From Odiellus spinosus (lineage: Eukaryota > Arthropoda > Arachnida > Opiliones > Phalangiidae), in the NCBI GenBank assembly GCA_963920705.1, contig OY987232.1:15997726-16061725 (forward strand): a stretch of 64,000 nt of DNA, given 5' to 3'. A program made the position numbers and the translations under genes. This document shows positions 1 to 11,683 of this stretch, one piece after another (positions within the stretch are counted from its first letter, which is position 1; each line of letters starts with the position of its first letter). The notes under the pieces are model-generated. The model was not told the origin of the DNA. It did not search any database and worked only from the letters and a program-made list of their open reading frames with translations.

Positions 1-130
1 TAGAGATTTTGAGTAGAAATATAGGAGATTATAGGAATTGCCATTAAATTATAGGAGAAAATAGGAAGGAGGTGAAAATATAGGAAAAAAATAGGAAATA
101 TAGGAAAACTGGTCTTCCTGAATTTTTTCG
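1..130. repeat. TATAGGAAA-rich repeat, uninterrupted copy
   Basis: An AT-rich stretch with repeated ATAGGA words. The same sequence returns at about 5,300-5,765, where an R1 element interrupts it, so this copy serves as the empty site for that insertion. Confidence 0.75.
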
Positions 131-294
131 AAATTTTTAGACACGTTGTGGGTTTTTAAATTAATTTTTAAAGTTTGGTTAAATTTTGAATAAAAGTAAA
201 TATAAAATCGGACCAATCATTCAACAGCGCTGAAGGCTGAAATAATATGATTGGTCGGATTTTATATTTACTTAATTCAAAATTGACCGAAACG

Positions 295-570
295 GTATGT
301 CCCCATTTCGCCCAAAATATTTCGCCCAAAATGATCTATTCCCATTTCGCCCAAGGCATTTTTTGCCCAAAATTATCTATTCCCATTTCGCCCAATCCTA
401 TTTTGCCCAATCGCTTTATCATTTGGCCCTAAATTATCTCTTCCCATTTTGCCCAAACTAAAAATTCCTTTTCTCAATTCGCCCAATCCCAATTTGCCCA
501 ATCGTTTTATCAGTTAGCCTAGAATTATCTATTCCCATTTCGCCCAACCCAAAAATTTCTCTTCCCTTTT
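295..570. repeat. Degenerate minisatellite, CCCATTTCGCCCAA unit
   Basis: Irregular tandem copies of a roughly 14-20 bp word (CCCATTTCGCCCAA and relatives). The reverse complement of the same word forms the array at 694-1,000, so the two arrays face each other across the TTAGG tract. Confidence 0.8.
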
Positions 571-645
571 CGCCTAAAACGATTAAAGCTTAAACCTTTT
601 AAAATTTAAAGTCTTAGTAGGCCAAAAAAGTGACTTTTATTTAAT

Positions 646-680
646 TTAGGTTAGGTTAGGTTAGGTTAGGTTAGGTTAGG
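646..680 (+). repeat. Interstitial (TTAGG)7 tract
   Basis: Seven perfect copies of TTAGG, followed by TTGGGGGG. TTAGG is the canonical telomere repeat of most insects and many other arthropods. It lies between inverted minisatellites, so it is an interstitial tract and not a chromosome end. Confidence 0.85.
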
Positions 681-693
681 TTGGGGGGAAAAA

Positions 694-1000
694 GTGGAAA
701 AATGTGACTTGGGCAAAATGAGATTGGTCCAAATCAAAATTGGGCGAAACGAGATTGGGCGAGAAGACATTAGGCCAAATGGGAATTGGGCCAAATGGGA
801 ATTGGGCCAACGGGAATTGGGCAAAAAGAAATTGGGCGAAAAGAAATTGGGCCAAATGGGGTTGGGCGAAATGGGATTTGGGCGAAAAGAAATTGGGCGA
901 AATGGGAATTGGGCGAAATGAAATTGAGCGAAAAGAAACTGGGCGAAATGGGAATTGGGCGAAATGAAATTGGGCGAAAATAAATTGGGCGACATGGGGG
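694..1000. repeat. Minisatellite, TTGGGCGAAATGGGAA unit
   Basis: About 18 irregular copies of a 14-17 bp unit (GGGCGAAATGGGAATT and GGGCGAAAAGAAATT variants). The repeat creates long open frames on both strands (for example 666-1,082 on the minus strand) that are low-complexity artefacts. Confidence 0.85.
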
Positions 1001-1614
1001 TAGACCATTGAAACACCAAAAACGGAATACGTTTTTTGAAACGGTGATCCCGAAAATAAATTGCAAACCTTTTTAGCTCCAAGTTTCCCTTTAATCTAAA
1101 ATTAATTCGGGTTTAATTTAGTAGCTTTAAGCCCTGGATAAACCTTAGATTAGTTTGAAATAAGGGATTTTACGCATTTCCTAAGAACTGGCCGGGGTTT
1201 TATACAATTTTATAAGATTAGTATACTATGTTTCTTGGTTGTGGTTAATTGATCGTGTTCAAGGACGTGGTCTAAGAAATCATTGCCGTAGCACTTACTT
1301 CCAAGGAAGAGCGAAATTAAGAGGTAATTTTTCATGGGGAACGTGCGTTTTGCGAGGTGTAGCGACTGTGGTTACTATTCAACCCGTTTTCAATAAAATT
1401 AAAGTGAGAATGCAACCTAACAAAAAGTGATTTAGTTATGGGTTCCTTATATCCTTTAATTGTGGAAGGTTACTACCATGATTTTTCTAGGTTTCCCCTG
1501 ACTATTTCTAAATAATTTCCACGACCAATTTTAATATTTTACACGAATTTATTCTTACGAGCAAGTTCTTGGAAATTAATTGGTCAACCAATCAAAAACT
1601 GTATAAAAAAATTC
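1001..1614. other. No gene recognised
   Basis: Unique AT-rich sequence. The only recognisable piece is a short fragment near 1,404-1,425 (GAGAATGCAACCTAAC) shared with the outer part of the R7 elements. Confidence 0.5.
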
Positions 1615-2085
1615 AATTTCTCTGACCATTTCGGCCAATTTTCAAACTCCCTGACTTTTCCCTGACCTTTTGGGCCAATTTCCAGATTTTCTGACCTTTT
1701 CGGCCAATTTTCAAACTCCCTGACTTTTCCCTGACCTTTTGGGCCAATTTCCAGATTTTCTGACCTTTTCGGCCAATTTTCAAACTCCCTGACTTTTCCC
1801 TGACCTTTCGCAACAATTTCCAGATTTTCTGACCTTTTCGGCCAATTTTCAAACTCCCTGACTTTTCCCTGACCTTTTGGGCCAATTTCCAGATTTTCTG
1901 ACCTTTTCGGCCAATTTTCAAACTTCCTGACTTTTCCCTGACCTTTTGGGCCAATTTCCAGATTTTCTGACCTTTTCGGCCAATTTTCAAACTCCCTGAC
2001 TTTTCCCTGACCTTTTGGGCCAAATTTCAAATTCCCTGACCTTTTCGGCCAATTTTCAAACTCCCTGACTTTTCCCTGATATTTC
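1615..2085. repeat. 69-bp minisatellite, CCCTGACTTTTCCC type
   Basis: About 6.5 copies of a 69-bp unit that alternates TTTCGGCCAATTTTC and TTTTGGGCCAATTTCC halves around CCCTGACTTTTCCCTGACC. Because 69 is divisible by three, open frames of 136-148 codons arise on the minus strand. They are not treated as genes. The same CCCTGAC motif recurs near 33.2, 37.4, 43.0 and 56.3 kb. Confidence 0.9.
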
Positions 2086-2323
2086 GAAATTGATTATAAA
2101 ATAATGGTGAGTTATATTATTGTTTTTCTCATTATTTTAGCATTCTTAATCGATTAAAAATAGCTTGTTTCAGCCTTTCATTCTCCCTTTAAATTAGCCC
2201 GGAGCTAATATGTTAAATAAGTAATTTGATGCAAAAGAAACGTTTTCACTCTTTTTAGCGCTTCTTAAAGTTCTTCTAGAGGCATAAAAGTAGCCAATCA
2301 ATGGGTTTTTTTGTTATTAAAAC

Positions 2324-2660
2324 CAGAAGCCGATGAAACCCTCCTTTGAAGTCTATTACTCCCGGGTCTTATCTACCCCTCTCTGTATGGGTTATTCTCA
2401 AAAGGCGCGATCCGTACGCCTCCTAACGGTAGATGTTTTCGGAGCGAGAGTTCGTCGAGCGAATATCTCTAGCAGCCTTGGAGTTCGTCAAAAAAACGTC
2501 GTCGTTTGTGGAGAGAGAGAATTTCCAATTTTCCGTAGACAGGGGGGATGAAGTAGGACCCCTTCTAACTCGTAAAATTGGGAATTTTACCCATACAGAG
2601 AGGAGCGCTATATGGAACATTGGAGTAGTAGACTTCAAAGGAGGGTTTCATCGGCTTCTG
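2324..2660 (-). mobile_element. R1 MITE, upstream of the P450 gene
   Basis: A full-length copy with terminal inverted repeats beginning CAGAAGCCGATGAAACC. Its flanks share only AAAC and not the usual 7-bp duplication, so it may be a recombinant between two R1 copies or an old insertion. Confidence 0.9.
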
Positions 2661-2945
2661 AAACTATAGAATAAAGATATCTTAGAAATTTAGTATTCAC
2701 ACGGTATTTAATAAATTTCTTAGAAAATGATAGTAAACCTTGTTCTCATTATTACCTAATGTCATTGGGGGATTTTTACTACTTTTGGATTATAAAACAA
2801 TAATAAAATAATAATTTTATTTTAATACTGCGGCAACATCTCCTAGATTACCATAACCTAAATAGTCCTCTGGTCACGTAGTTATTTGATACACGGACTT
2901 GAATTATATTCTGAATTGTTGTAATCAGTTCCGACTCAAATAACG

Positions 2946-5900
2946 ATGTATTTGGACGAGATTTCAATCACCTCTATTTTAATTGTTGGAGCTTTGAGTT
3001 TAACGTTGGCCAAATGGATTTTAAATTTAATAAACGGAGTTGGAAAATCAAATCAAAATGGTGAATTTCAACGGATGCCAAGATATGGGAATTGTTTTAC
3101 AAGTACTTATCAAATTGTACAACCAATGCTTTTTACGAAAAGAAAATTGCCAATGAGTGTCCGTAAGTACAAAAAAAAAAAGTTTGAAAAATATCTATTG
3201 TGTTAATGAGTTGAGCTTGGTGATTGGATAAATTAAATGTCAATTAATTTTTTTAAATTTTATCAGGGGAAATATACTTTATAGAGCTCGGAATTCGTAT
3301 AATTTTTATTAATTGGATAAAATCTACTAAAATTCTGATGTATATTATCTGTTTGATTAAAAATAGACTATTTTTCATTCGAGTTAACTTCTTCCAAGAT
3401 AAAGTAAAAAACCATAATCCATATTCGTTTTTATCCAAAAAATGGCAACTTATCTTAGAATATTATAGACGTTATACGTTCGGATAAAAAAATTCAAAAT
3501 TTATTTTCCTGAAAAATAACGAATAAAAAGATGATTTAAAATCTTAGTTTCGTCGTTTTATTTATATTCTTCGAATTAAAAGTCAATTTGAAATATTTTT
3601 CTTATATTTTAGACTAATTCAGGAAACGCGAATGTTTCTTATCTATCGTTATACGTTTGAATACGAGTAATTTGTAGATAGATAAAGCGGCAAATTTCTT
3701 ATCTTCGGGTAAACCTTTTAACAATTATACGAATGTCACAATGCGTTTCATAATTTTATATTTTATCTTTAAAAATAAATTATCTAATAAAAAAAGCATA
3801 CCCTTTTCACTAAAGCCTGATAGGTTTTTGATTGTGAATATATTAAAAATCTATATGGTTCATTTTCAATTATGGTTTGCAGTATTATACGAACGAATAA
3901 TGGGTCTAATGCAATTTGCGAATGGTGCACCCTTCTTAACAACATGGTTCGTCTTCACGCAACACGTGGCAGTTTCAAAAGCTTCAGTAGCTAAAGTATG
4001 TCTCAATTAATTACTACTAATTATTATTTTGAGCTCTGAATTCATACAACTTTTACTAATTGAAAAGGACCATCGTGAATGTCAGTCAGATATTAAAATA
4101 TCCATTTCTTATTCGAGTTAACGTATACCCGAATGTAACGGCAAACTTACAATTCGTACTCATTGTTATTTAGGAAATTGATACGAGTTATTCATTCGCC
4201 GATAACGAACAATTTGAAACCTTTCGAGTTTCTTCGTCTATTTTAACCCAAATTGAGATCTCGAAGCTAGAATTGTTCCTTTCGATTTAGATGAAAAAAT
4301 CGAATTATATTTCATTCTACACGGATTTCGAGAAACGTCGTATTTTTATCTTCGCGTTATCCGTTCGAATAAACGCGATTTGTTTATTAATCGAGCTTAA
4401 AATTTTATCTCCGGGTCTAATTCGTATCCAGCATTTGAATACGATTCTGTTTATATAATTTGTGGATTTATATTAACTTGATTTATCCGAGATTAAAATA
4501 TCTGAAAAAAGCCTAGTTATCAATGGATTCAGAGCTCTATTATTATTATTAATTAATTTTATATTAATTTCTAATTATTATTATTTTTAGCATATTTTAA
4601 AGAACAGAGAAAATCTCGAAAAATCTTCACAAGTTTATTATTTTATGAGAGCTTGGTTACGTACTGGCTTAATTACCAGGTAAGATATTTATGATTACTT
4701 CGCAAATATATTCAATTAAAGGGAGAATGCAACCTAACAAATATTAAACTAGAAATAAATTTAAAACTTACCCGGAAAATAGGCTTAGCTGAATTCATGG
4801 AGATCCTGAATTACTTCGCATTGAAGGGTCATCGACCAATAAGCAATGGTCCATCGTTAAGCCGAGATCTCAATGAGATTTATAACAAAATTCGATTGGT
4901 CTCTGACTCTTCAATGCGAAGAAATTCAGGATCTCCATGAATCCAGCTAAGCCTATTTTCCTGGTAAGTTTTAAATTTATTTCTAGTTTAATATTTGTTT
5001 GTAATTTACTGGTGGATTAGGCTTAAAGCTCAGAGTGCCCACTGAAAATTTGAAAATCCTATATAGGAAAATATAGGAAGAATTTTATGTACAATATAGG
5101 ATAAAATAGGAAGAAATAAGTGTAAAATATATGATAAAATAGGAAAATAATTAATTAATTTAAACACGGTATTAATATGATCCAATTGCTTAAATAGTAT
5201 GGAATTTTACAGACTATTTTAACTGGAAAATGTACAGTTAAGCTAAAATAATCTTATACAGCCACAGCTGACAGTATGATTTAGAACTTTACCCTTAACT
5301 AGAGATTTTGAGTAGAAATATAGGAGATTATAGGAAGGTCTGCCATTATATTATAGCAGAAGCCGATGAAACCCTCCTTTGAAGTCTATTACTCCCGGGT
5401 CTTGTCTACCCCTCTCTGTATGGGTTAGTTTCAAAAAGCGCGATTCGTACGCCTCCTAACGGTAGATATTTTCGGAGCGGGAGTTCGTCGAGCGAATATC
5501 TCTAGCAGCCTTGGAGTTCGTCAAAAAAACGCCGTCGTTTGTGGAGAGAGAGAATTTCCAATTTTCCGTAGACAGGGGGTATGAAGTAGGACCCCTCCGA
5601 TCTCGTAAAATTGGGAATTTTACCCATACAGAGAGGAGCGCTATATGGAACATTAGAGTAGTAGACTTCAAAGGAGGGTTTCATCGGCTTCAGATTATAG
5701 GAGAAAATAGGAAGGAGGTGAAAATATAGGAAAAATATAGGAAAAAATAGGAAATATAGGAAAAGTGGTCACCCTAAAAGCTTCCAGAATCTACAATCAT
5801 TTTTTGTTAATAGTTACCAAAATATATGGAAAGTTAGGAGGAAGCAATTAGGACCTACTTTGCACCAGAAAATTGTGGATTCATATTTTCATATATTTTA

Positions 5901-8900
5901 CGACAACTCGTTAACACTGGCGTCAAAATTGAATGGTCTATTGGAACAAAAAGTGGATATTATACCCACGTTAGGATTTTGTACTCTAGACATAATCGTC
6001 GGTACGTAGATTAAGTAATTTTTTGGCATTGTGATTCCGAAAATAATTTCAAAAGCTGTTCCATTTTTAGCTCCAAGTTTAAATTTAAAGGAAAAAACTT
6101 AATTGACACATGATTTTAATTAAAATTAACTGTTTTATAGAAACATCAACCGGTATTAAGATGGGAATTCAAAATAACGAAGACTCTGAATATTTAAAAA
6201 GCATATATATGTAAGTACACAATTTTTTTGAACACTGCTTTCCACTGTACAAAACGGTTGCTATCATCAGAGGTATATAATAACACCCTTCGGGGGGAAG
6301 TATGAAAGCCCCTATACTACCAATGCTAAAAATCACGAACAACAAGAGCCCGCTGCTGACTATCTAGGCCACTAGCTCGCGCTGGACTTCTCAATGTCGC
6401 TACTATAGTAAATGGTCTTTGTATAAACAAGACGGCTCGATTTGTGTTTAGAACTTCCTGTCTCAGGAGTCAGGCTGTCTGTTAAAATGGAGTCGAAGGT
6501 TGACTTCAGCTCGCGAGTTCCGGAAGTGCGCGTAGGGAAAATTTAGCGAGGTTCAAAATGGTGTAACTATTTTTTGGGAGTAAAGCGGTGTGTCGATCCG
6601 CCGCGATTTACGCCGGGCACTTGTTGTTCGTCGATTTTGCCTACCTTTCATACTTCCCCCCGAAGGGGGTTATTATATACCTCTGCTATCATAAAAGGAG
6701 TAAGAGAAGGAGTTTACTTAGACCCTCTTCAGACGAAGCTTAATTACTTAATATTTTATTTCTCTGTTAATTCTAATTAAAGAGTGTCATGCGAAACTAT
6801 GGAGAGAATTTATAAGCCTTGGTCTTGGTTTGATTGTACCTTTAAATTATTTCCCGATGGAAAAAAATACTTCAAAGCTTTGGATTATAGCAGAAATTTC
6901 ACAATGAAAGTAAGAAATTACAAGCGTTTCTTTTCTTCATCATCAAATAGATCAAACCAGAAGTAGATGAAACCCTCCTTTGAAGTCTACTACTCTAATG
7001 TTCGATACAGCGCTCCTCTCTGTATGGGTAAAATTCACAATTTTACGAGATCGAAGGGGTCCTACTTCATACCCCCCTGTCTACGGAAAATTGGAAATTC
7101 TCTCTCTCCACAAACGATGACGTTTTTTTGACGAACTCCGAGGCTGCTAGAGATATTCGCTCGACGAACTCCCGCTCCAAAAATATCTACCGTTAGGAGG
7201 CGTACGAATCGCGCTTTTTGAAACTAACCCATACAGAGAGGGGTAGACAAAACCCGGGAGTAATAGACTTCAAAGGAGGGTTTCATCGGCTTCTGATCAA
7301 ACTAAAAAGCCTAGAACTTGGAATCGGATAATGAATAACTTAGAATATCCATTGATAACTAGGCTTTTTTCTCAGATATTTTAATCTCGGATAAATTTAA
7401 GTTAATATAAATCCACAAATTATATAAACAGAATCGTATTCAAATGCTGGAAACGAATTAGACCCGGAGATAAAATTTTAAGCTCGATTAATAAACAAAT
7501 CGCGTTTATTCGAACGGATAACGCGAAGATAAAAATACGACGTTTCTCGAAATCCGTGTAGAATGAAATATAATAATTCGATTTTTTCATCTAAATCGAA
7601 AGGAACAATTCTAGCTTCGAGATCTCAATTTGGGTTAAAATAGACGAAGAAACTCTTTGGTTTCAAATTGTTCGTTATCGGCGAATGAATAACTTTATAA
7701 CTCGTATCAATTTCCTAAATAACAATGAGTATGAATTGTAAGTTTGCCGTTACATTCGGGTATACGTTAACTCGAATAAGAAATGGATATTTTAATATCT
7801 GATTGACATTCACGATGGTCTTATTCAATTAACAAAAGTTATACGAATTCCAAGCCGATTTTTGCCACATAGTGTAATTTTTTTCTAAGTTTTAAATTGA
7901 CATTTAGGTTATTGAAGAACGAAAGAAAACGCTTCTTGAATCGAAGAAACTCGAACAAGAATTGAAATACGATCTAGAGAACGAAAGTGTGGGATCGAAG
8001 CTTCGTGGCATCTCTTTTTTGGACATGGTGCTTGAATTACACCTTCTGGACAAGGCCTTCAGTCTCCAGGATGTCCAAGACGAAATTGAAACCCTCCTAT
8101 TGGCGGTAAGACTAATATTATCCACCCGTCACTTCATATAGTTTAAAAATACGCAATTTATTTTTGTTTAGGGTCACGATACGACCTCTATAAATATGGG
8201 TTTCGCTTTGTTCTTGCTTGGTTTGGATCCAATTCGTCTTGAGAAAGTACACGAAGAGTTGGACGCAGTATTGGGGACTAACCCTGATTCTCCCATAGAA
8301 ATGGATCAACTAAAGGATCTAACCTACTTGGAATGCGTCATCAAAGTAATTAAGATTAACATCTCAATAGAAGTTAATCACTTTATTCCATAAAAGCAGA
8401 AGCCGATGAAACCATCCTTTGAAGTCTACTACTCTAATGTTCGATATAGCGCTCCTCTCTGTATGGGTAAAATTCACAATTTTCCGAGATCGGAGGGGTC
8501 CTACTTCATACCCCCCTGTCTACGGAAAATTGGAAATTCTCTCTCTCCACAAACGACGACGTTTTCTTGATGAACTCCAAGGCTGCTAGAGATATTCGCT
8601 CGACGAACTCCCGCTCCGAAAATATCTACCGTTAGGAGGCGTACGAATCGCGCTTTTTGAAACTAACCCATACAGAGAGGGGTTGACAAGACCAGGGAGT
8701 AATAGACTTCAAAGGAGGGTTTCATCGACTTCTGATAAAAGTAAACAACGCCCCATACCTTAATACCAAGAATTCATTCAGGTTCCATAAGAATATGGGA
8801 GGGTCGCGATTCAATAACCATCCTCCCAAACTTTGTAGCAAAAGTTCGTCCGCTTCGAATCGATTTTTCAAGTAAATCGCTCCTGACATTATATTATTAA

Positions 8901-10494
8901 CCCGCGCCACTAACGACCTTGACATAATATTTTGGGTAGTAAAAATGGAGCCGACCGAAAAAAGATCTAAGCGTACAAATGTTGCGAAAATTGTGGACGA
9001 ACTTTTTTTACAAAATTTGGGAGGATGGTAACAGAGGCTAAAACTATGCTCCCATATTCTTATGGAACCTGAATTGATTCTTGTTAATACTATCAGCAAA
9101 CGTCAAAAGTCATCACCCCTGCCTGGCTCCAGCGATTTGGACTCTTCTTCGATATTTTGAGTCGGGAGAGAGGGATGTAATTTAGGCGGGCCACGCTTGG
9201 CTCTATTGTCTTCCCTCCTTCCAACTCCGGAATGAATTTCTCCGCAGAGTGGCGCGAATCAGAATCTGCCGCTACATTTACCTTGACCTTTGCTGATAGT
9301 ATTAAGCTACGGGGCGTTGTTTACTTTCATGGAATAAACTGATAGACTTTTGATCTCACAGAAAATAAAAAAATAAATAAACCATATAATTGTAATTAAC
9401 AGGAAGCGGCTAGACTTTATCCTCCGGTTCCTGCCATCGCTAGAACATTGAACACAGATTTGCGTATTGGTAAGTTAATCTCACAATACAATGGGGTTAG
9501 AGAAAATTTCACACCTTGAGTCCTTGACCTCAGTTTTCGGATAAAAAGAGATATTATTTTGTTATTTTATCTTCGGATAAGTTAACTGGATTGATAAATA
9601 GTCTATTTTTAACCAAACGGATAATATCTGAATTTAATTCAGTAGATTTTATCCAATTAATAAAAGTTATACCATCTACCATATATCAGAAGCCCATGAA
9701 ACCCTCCTTTGAAGTCTATTACTCCCGGGTCTTGTCTACCCCTCTCTGTATGGGTTAGTTTCAAAAATCGCGATTCGTACGCCTCCTAACGGTAGATATT
9801 CTCGGAACGGGAATTCGTCCAGCGAATATCTCTAGCAACCTTGGAGTTCGTCAACCAAACGTCGTCGTATGTGGAAAGAGAGAATTTCCAATTTTCCGTA
9901 GACAGGGGGGTATGAAGTAGGACCCCTCCGATCTCGTAAAATTGGGAATTTTACCCATACAGAGAGGAGCGCTATACGCAACATTAGAGTAGTATACTTC
10001 AGAGGAGGGTTTCATCGGCTTCTGCATATATTAAAATTCAAAATATGTTTATCTTGCAGACGATCTTGTGATACCGAAAGGCACAAGTTTCGACATTGTT
10101 GTTCATTGCATTCATAGAGATCCAGAAGTTTACCCTGATCCAGAAAAATTCATTCCAGAGAGGTTTTTACCGGATGCCGAAAAAACAATTGACCCTTACG
10201 CGTTTTTGGCTTTTTCCGCTGGACCACGAAGTTGTGCAGGTTAGAATATACATCCATTGTCTAATAGACTTTTGCTAATAATTATTCTTAGAGGGTAATT
10301 TTAATTTAATCGAAAGAATTTTAACCTTTTTTCCAGGTTTCAGATTCGCCATGTTGGAAATGAAAGTAATTTTGAGTACAATTTTGCATCGCTTCAGTGT
10401 CGAGTCACTCGTTCATCGAGACAAATTATTAATGGCAGTAGGAATGATGCAAAGACCCATTAACGGATTGCCAGTCAAATTTCGTAGACGCTAA
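2946..10494 (+). CDS. Cytochrome P450, CYP4-like (clan 4), 11 exons, 526 aa
   Basis: A microsomal haem-thiolate monooxygenase. Exons are 2946-3162, 3883-3995, 4591-4679, 5814-6001, 6141-6210, 6783-6909, 7908-8105, 8172-8345, 9403-9469, 10060-10239 and 10337-10494; phases agree throughout and the sum is 527 codons. An N-terminal membrane anchor lies at about residues 6-25. The C-helix WKVRR is at 145-149, the I-helix AGHDTT at 334-339, the K-helix EAAR at 393-396, a PERF motif follows, and the haem loop FSAGPRSCAG is at 466-475 with ligand Cys473. The alignable segments and intron pattern are CYP4-like. The I-helix reads DEIETLLLAGHDTT, so the Glu that many CYP4 enzymes use to attach haem covalently is Ala. 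The substrate cannot be inferred; CYP4 enzymes usually hydroxylate fatty acids, hormones or xenobiotics. Introns hold R1, R2, R4, R5, R6 and R7 elements. A pseudogene is unlikely because every motif and splice site is intact. Confidence 0.93.
3281..3740. repeat. R6b element in P450 intron 1
   Basis: AT-rich element starting near GAGCTCGGAATTCGTATAA. A nearly identical stretch closes the window at 63,660-64,000, and an inverted partial copy lies at about 9,510-9,686. It is related in layout to the R6a family. Confidence 0.7.
4031..4537 (+). mobile_element. R6a element in P450 intron 2
   Basis: About 507 bp with inverted ends GAGCTCTGAATTC and GGATTCAGAGCTC. Relatives lie at 7,310-7,855, 14,780-15,268 and 60,729-61,522, with fragments at 34,115 and 38,304. 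It has no coding capacity. Confidence 0.75.
4715..5030. mobile_element. R7 element in P450 intron 3
   Basis: Inverted repeat whose arms run from AACTTACCCGGAAAATAGGC to its complement near 4,930-4,975. The outer word GAATGCAACCTAACAA is also found at the other R7 copies. Confidence 0.75.
5357..5693 (-). mobile_element. R1 MITE with empty site in the window
   Basis: Full length, flanked by ATTATAG on both sides. It interrupts a copy of the ATAGGA-rich repeat. The uninterrupted form at 1-130 has a single ATTATAG, showing the 7-bp target duplication directly. The last bases read CTTCAG in place of CTTCTG. Confidence 0.95.
6268..6685 (+). mobile_element. R2 MITE in P450 intron 5
   Basis: About 418 bp with inverted ends CAGAGGTATATAATAACC and a GC-rich hairpin CCCCCTTCGGGGGG. 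The flanking 7-bp duplication is CTATCAT. The short open frame from 6,574 is a by-product of the terminal repeat. Confidence 0.93.
6958..7295 (+). mobile_element. R1 MITE in P450 intron 6
   Basis: Full length, with 7-bp duplication ATCAAAC. It inserted 50 bp after the exon 6 donor site. Confidence 0.95.
7310..7855 (-). mobile_element. R6a element in P450 intron 6, reversed
   Basis: Reverse-complement copy of the 4,031 element, ending with ATACGAATTCCAAGCC. It stops about 50 bp before the exon 7 acceptor. Confidence 0.75.
8397..8734 (+). mobile_element. R1 MITE nested in R5
   Basis: Full length, 7-bp duplication ATAAAAG. The empty site TTCCATAAAAGTAAAC is visible in the R5 copy near 27,463. 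Confidence 0.95.
8767..9083. mobile_element. R4 MITE nested in R5
   Basis: About 317 bp with inverted ends CAAGAATTCATTCAGG, flanked by TTAATAC on both sides. A second copy lies at 14,052-14,351. Confidence 0.88.
9687..10024 (-). mobile_element. R1 MITE in P450 intron 9
   Basis: Full length, 7-bp duplication CATATAT. It ends about 35 bp before the exon 10 acceptor and has accumulated more changes than most copies. Confidence 0.93.
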
Positions 10495-10530
10495 CGCTAC
10501 AAATCATATATTGTTCACTTTTCGTATCAT

Positions 10531-10869
10531 CAGAAGCCGATGAAACCCTCCTTTGAAGTCTACTACTCTAATGTTCCATATAGCGCTCCTCTCTGTATGG
10601 GTAAAATTCACAATTTTACGAGATCGGAGGGGTCCTACTTCATACCCCCCTGTCTACGGAAAATTGGAAATTCTCTCTCTCCACAAAACGACGACGTTTT
10701 TTGGACGAACTCCAAGACTGCTAGAGATATTCGCTAGACGAACTCCCGCTCCGAAAATATCTACCGTTAGGAGGCGTACGAATCGCGATTTTTGAAACTA
10801 ACCCATACAGAGAGGGGTAGACAAGACCCGGGAGTAATAGACTTCAAAGGAGGGTTTCATCGGCTTCTG
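10531..10869 (+). mobile_element. R1 MITE just after the P450 stop codon
   Basis: Full length, 7-bp duplication GTATCAT. It starts 36 bp after the stop, so it probably lies within the P450 3' untranslated region. Confidence 0.95.
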
Positions 10870-10989
10870 GTATCATGTATAGCTTTATATTTATTTAAAT
10901 TGTTTACTCATTAAGTTATTAAACGTAAGTAAAATGTTTTATTCTAGAATCTTGTTTCTTAAATGATTTATTTAAATTTTTATTCCCTT

Positions 10990-11683
10990 ACCACAAGTTA
11001 ATCATCCTTCAAGTTTATAAGACAACATACTGCGGGTGACCATGAAGTGATTCCGATTTTCTCAGTCCATGGTTTCACCCTAAATATTCTGAAATTTGTA
11101 CAGAAAGGTGGTCAGGCCCAGTATATTCCTTCTAGAGTAAATCGGACTCGAAATCGCGACGGCTGGGCAAGACACTCTCCTTCGTTTCGCGAGAGAGAGA
11201 GGGGAGAGTCGTTTTCCGTCGATACATTTTAACCCCCGTAAACGTCTAGAATGTTCAGTGCGATATTAGCGCCACCTACTTAGTTCCAATCTCAACCGCT
11301 AGAGATTGCAATTTCGAATTCTGTATCTCGACCGTTTTAGAGTTTTTGGATTTTTTTCCTATCTCCTCGGGCGAAAGCTCTGACGACAAACTTTCAGAAC
11401 CAGATACCAATCATAATATGCCTTGTCGTGATCTTGGGGTCAGACACTCTTGAATTCGCTGTACACCTGAGTTCACTGAGTTCAGCTTTGACAGTGCATT
11501 GAATTCGAACTCTTATGAACTCTGAGTTCAGCTTTGATAGTGCAAAGAGTTCTAAAATTTTGTACACCTGAGTTCGCGAGTGTCTGCCCCCTCGGGTGAA
11601 ACCGTGGACTGAGAAAATCGGGCTCACTTCATCGTCACCCGCAGTATGTCTTCTTATAAACTTGAAGGGTGATTTACTTGTGG
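10990..11683. mobile_element. R9 inverted-repeat element
   Basis: About 80-bp inverted ends: TTCAAGTTTATAAGACAACA at the left and its complement at about 11,640-11,670. Inside sits an R8 element (11,438-11,598). Open frames here encode no recognisable protein. Confidence 0.75.
11438..11598. mobile_element. R8 element nested in R9
   Basis: Palindromic element of about 160 bp with ends GGTCAGACACTC and GAGTGTCTGCCCCC. The second copy, at 47,351, has a clean target duplication. Confidence 0.7.

Larger units (their letters stand above)
8375..9352. mobile_element. R5 element with R1 and R4 nested inside, P450 intron 8
   Basis: R5 ends carry the inverted words TCACTTTATTCCAT and GTAAACAACGCCCC. 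Removing the R1 (8,397-8,734, duplication ATAAAAG) and the R4 (8,767-9,083, duplication TTAATAC) restores the R5 sequence seen near 27,463, so both insertions are younger than R5. Confidence 0.85.

Noticed and set aside
666-1082. Long open frames on both strands
   Set aside because: They consist of the GGGCGAAATGGGAATT minisatellite and vary only with the repeat; no protein family.
1584-2030. Minus-strand frame of 148 codons with regular 23-residue repeats
   Set aside because: Produced by a 69-bp tandem repeat; several frames are open at once and no start context or family is evident.
6574-6780. Frame MGVKRCVDPPRFTPGTCCSS, repeated at 24,024 and 61,177
   Set aside because: Comes from the right part of R2 elements; too short, runs into flanking sequence and differs after each R2 end.
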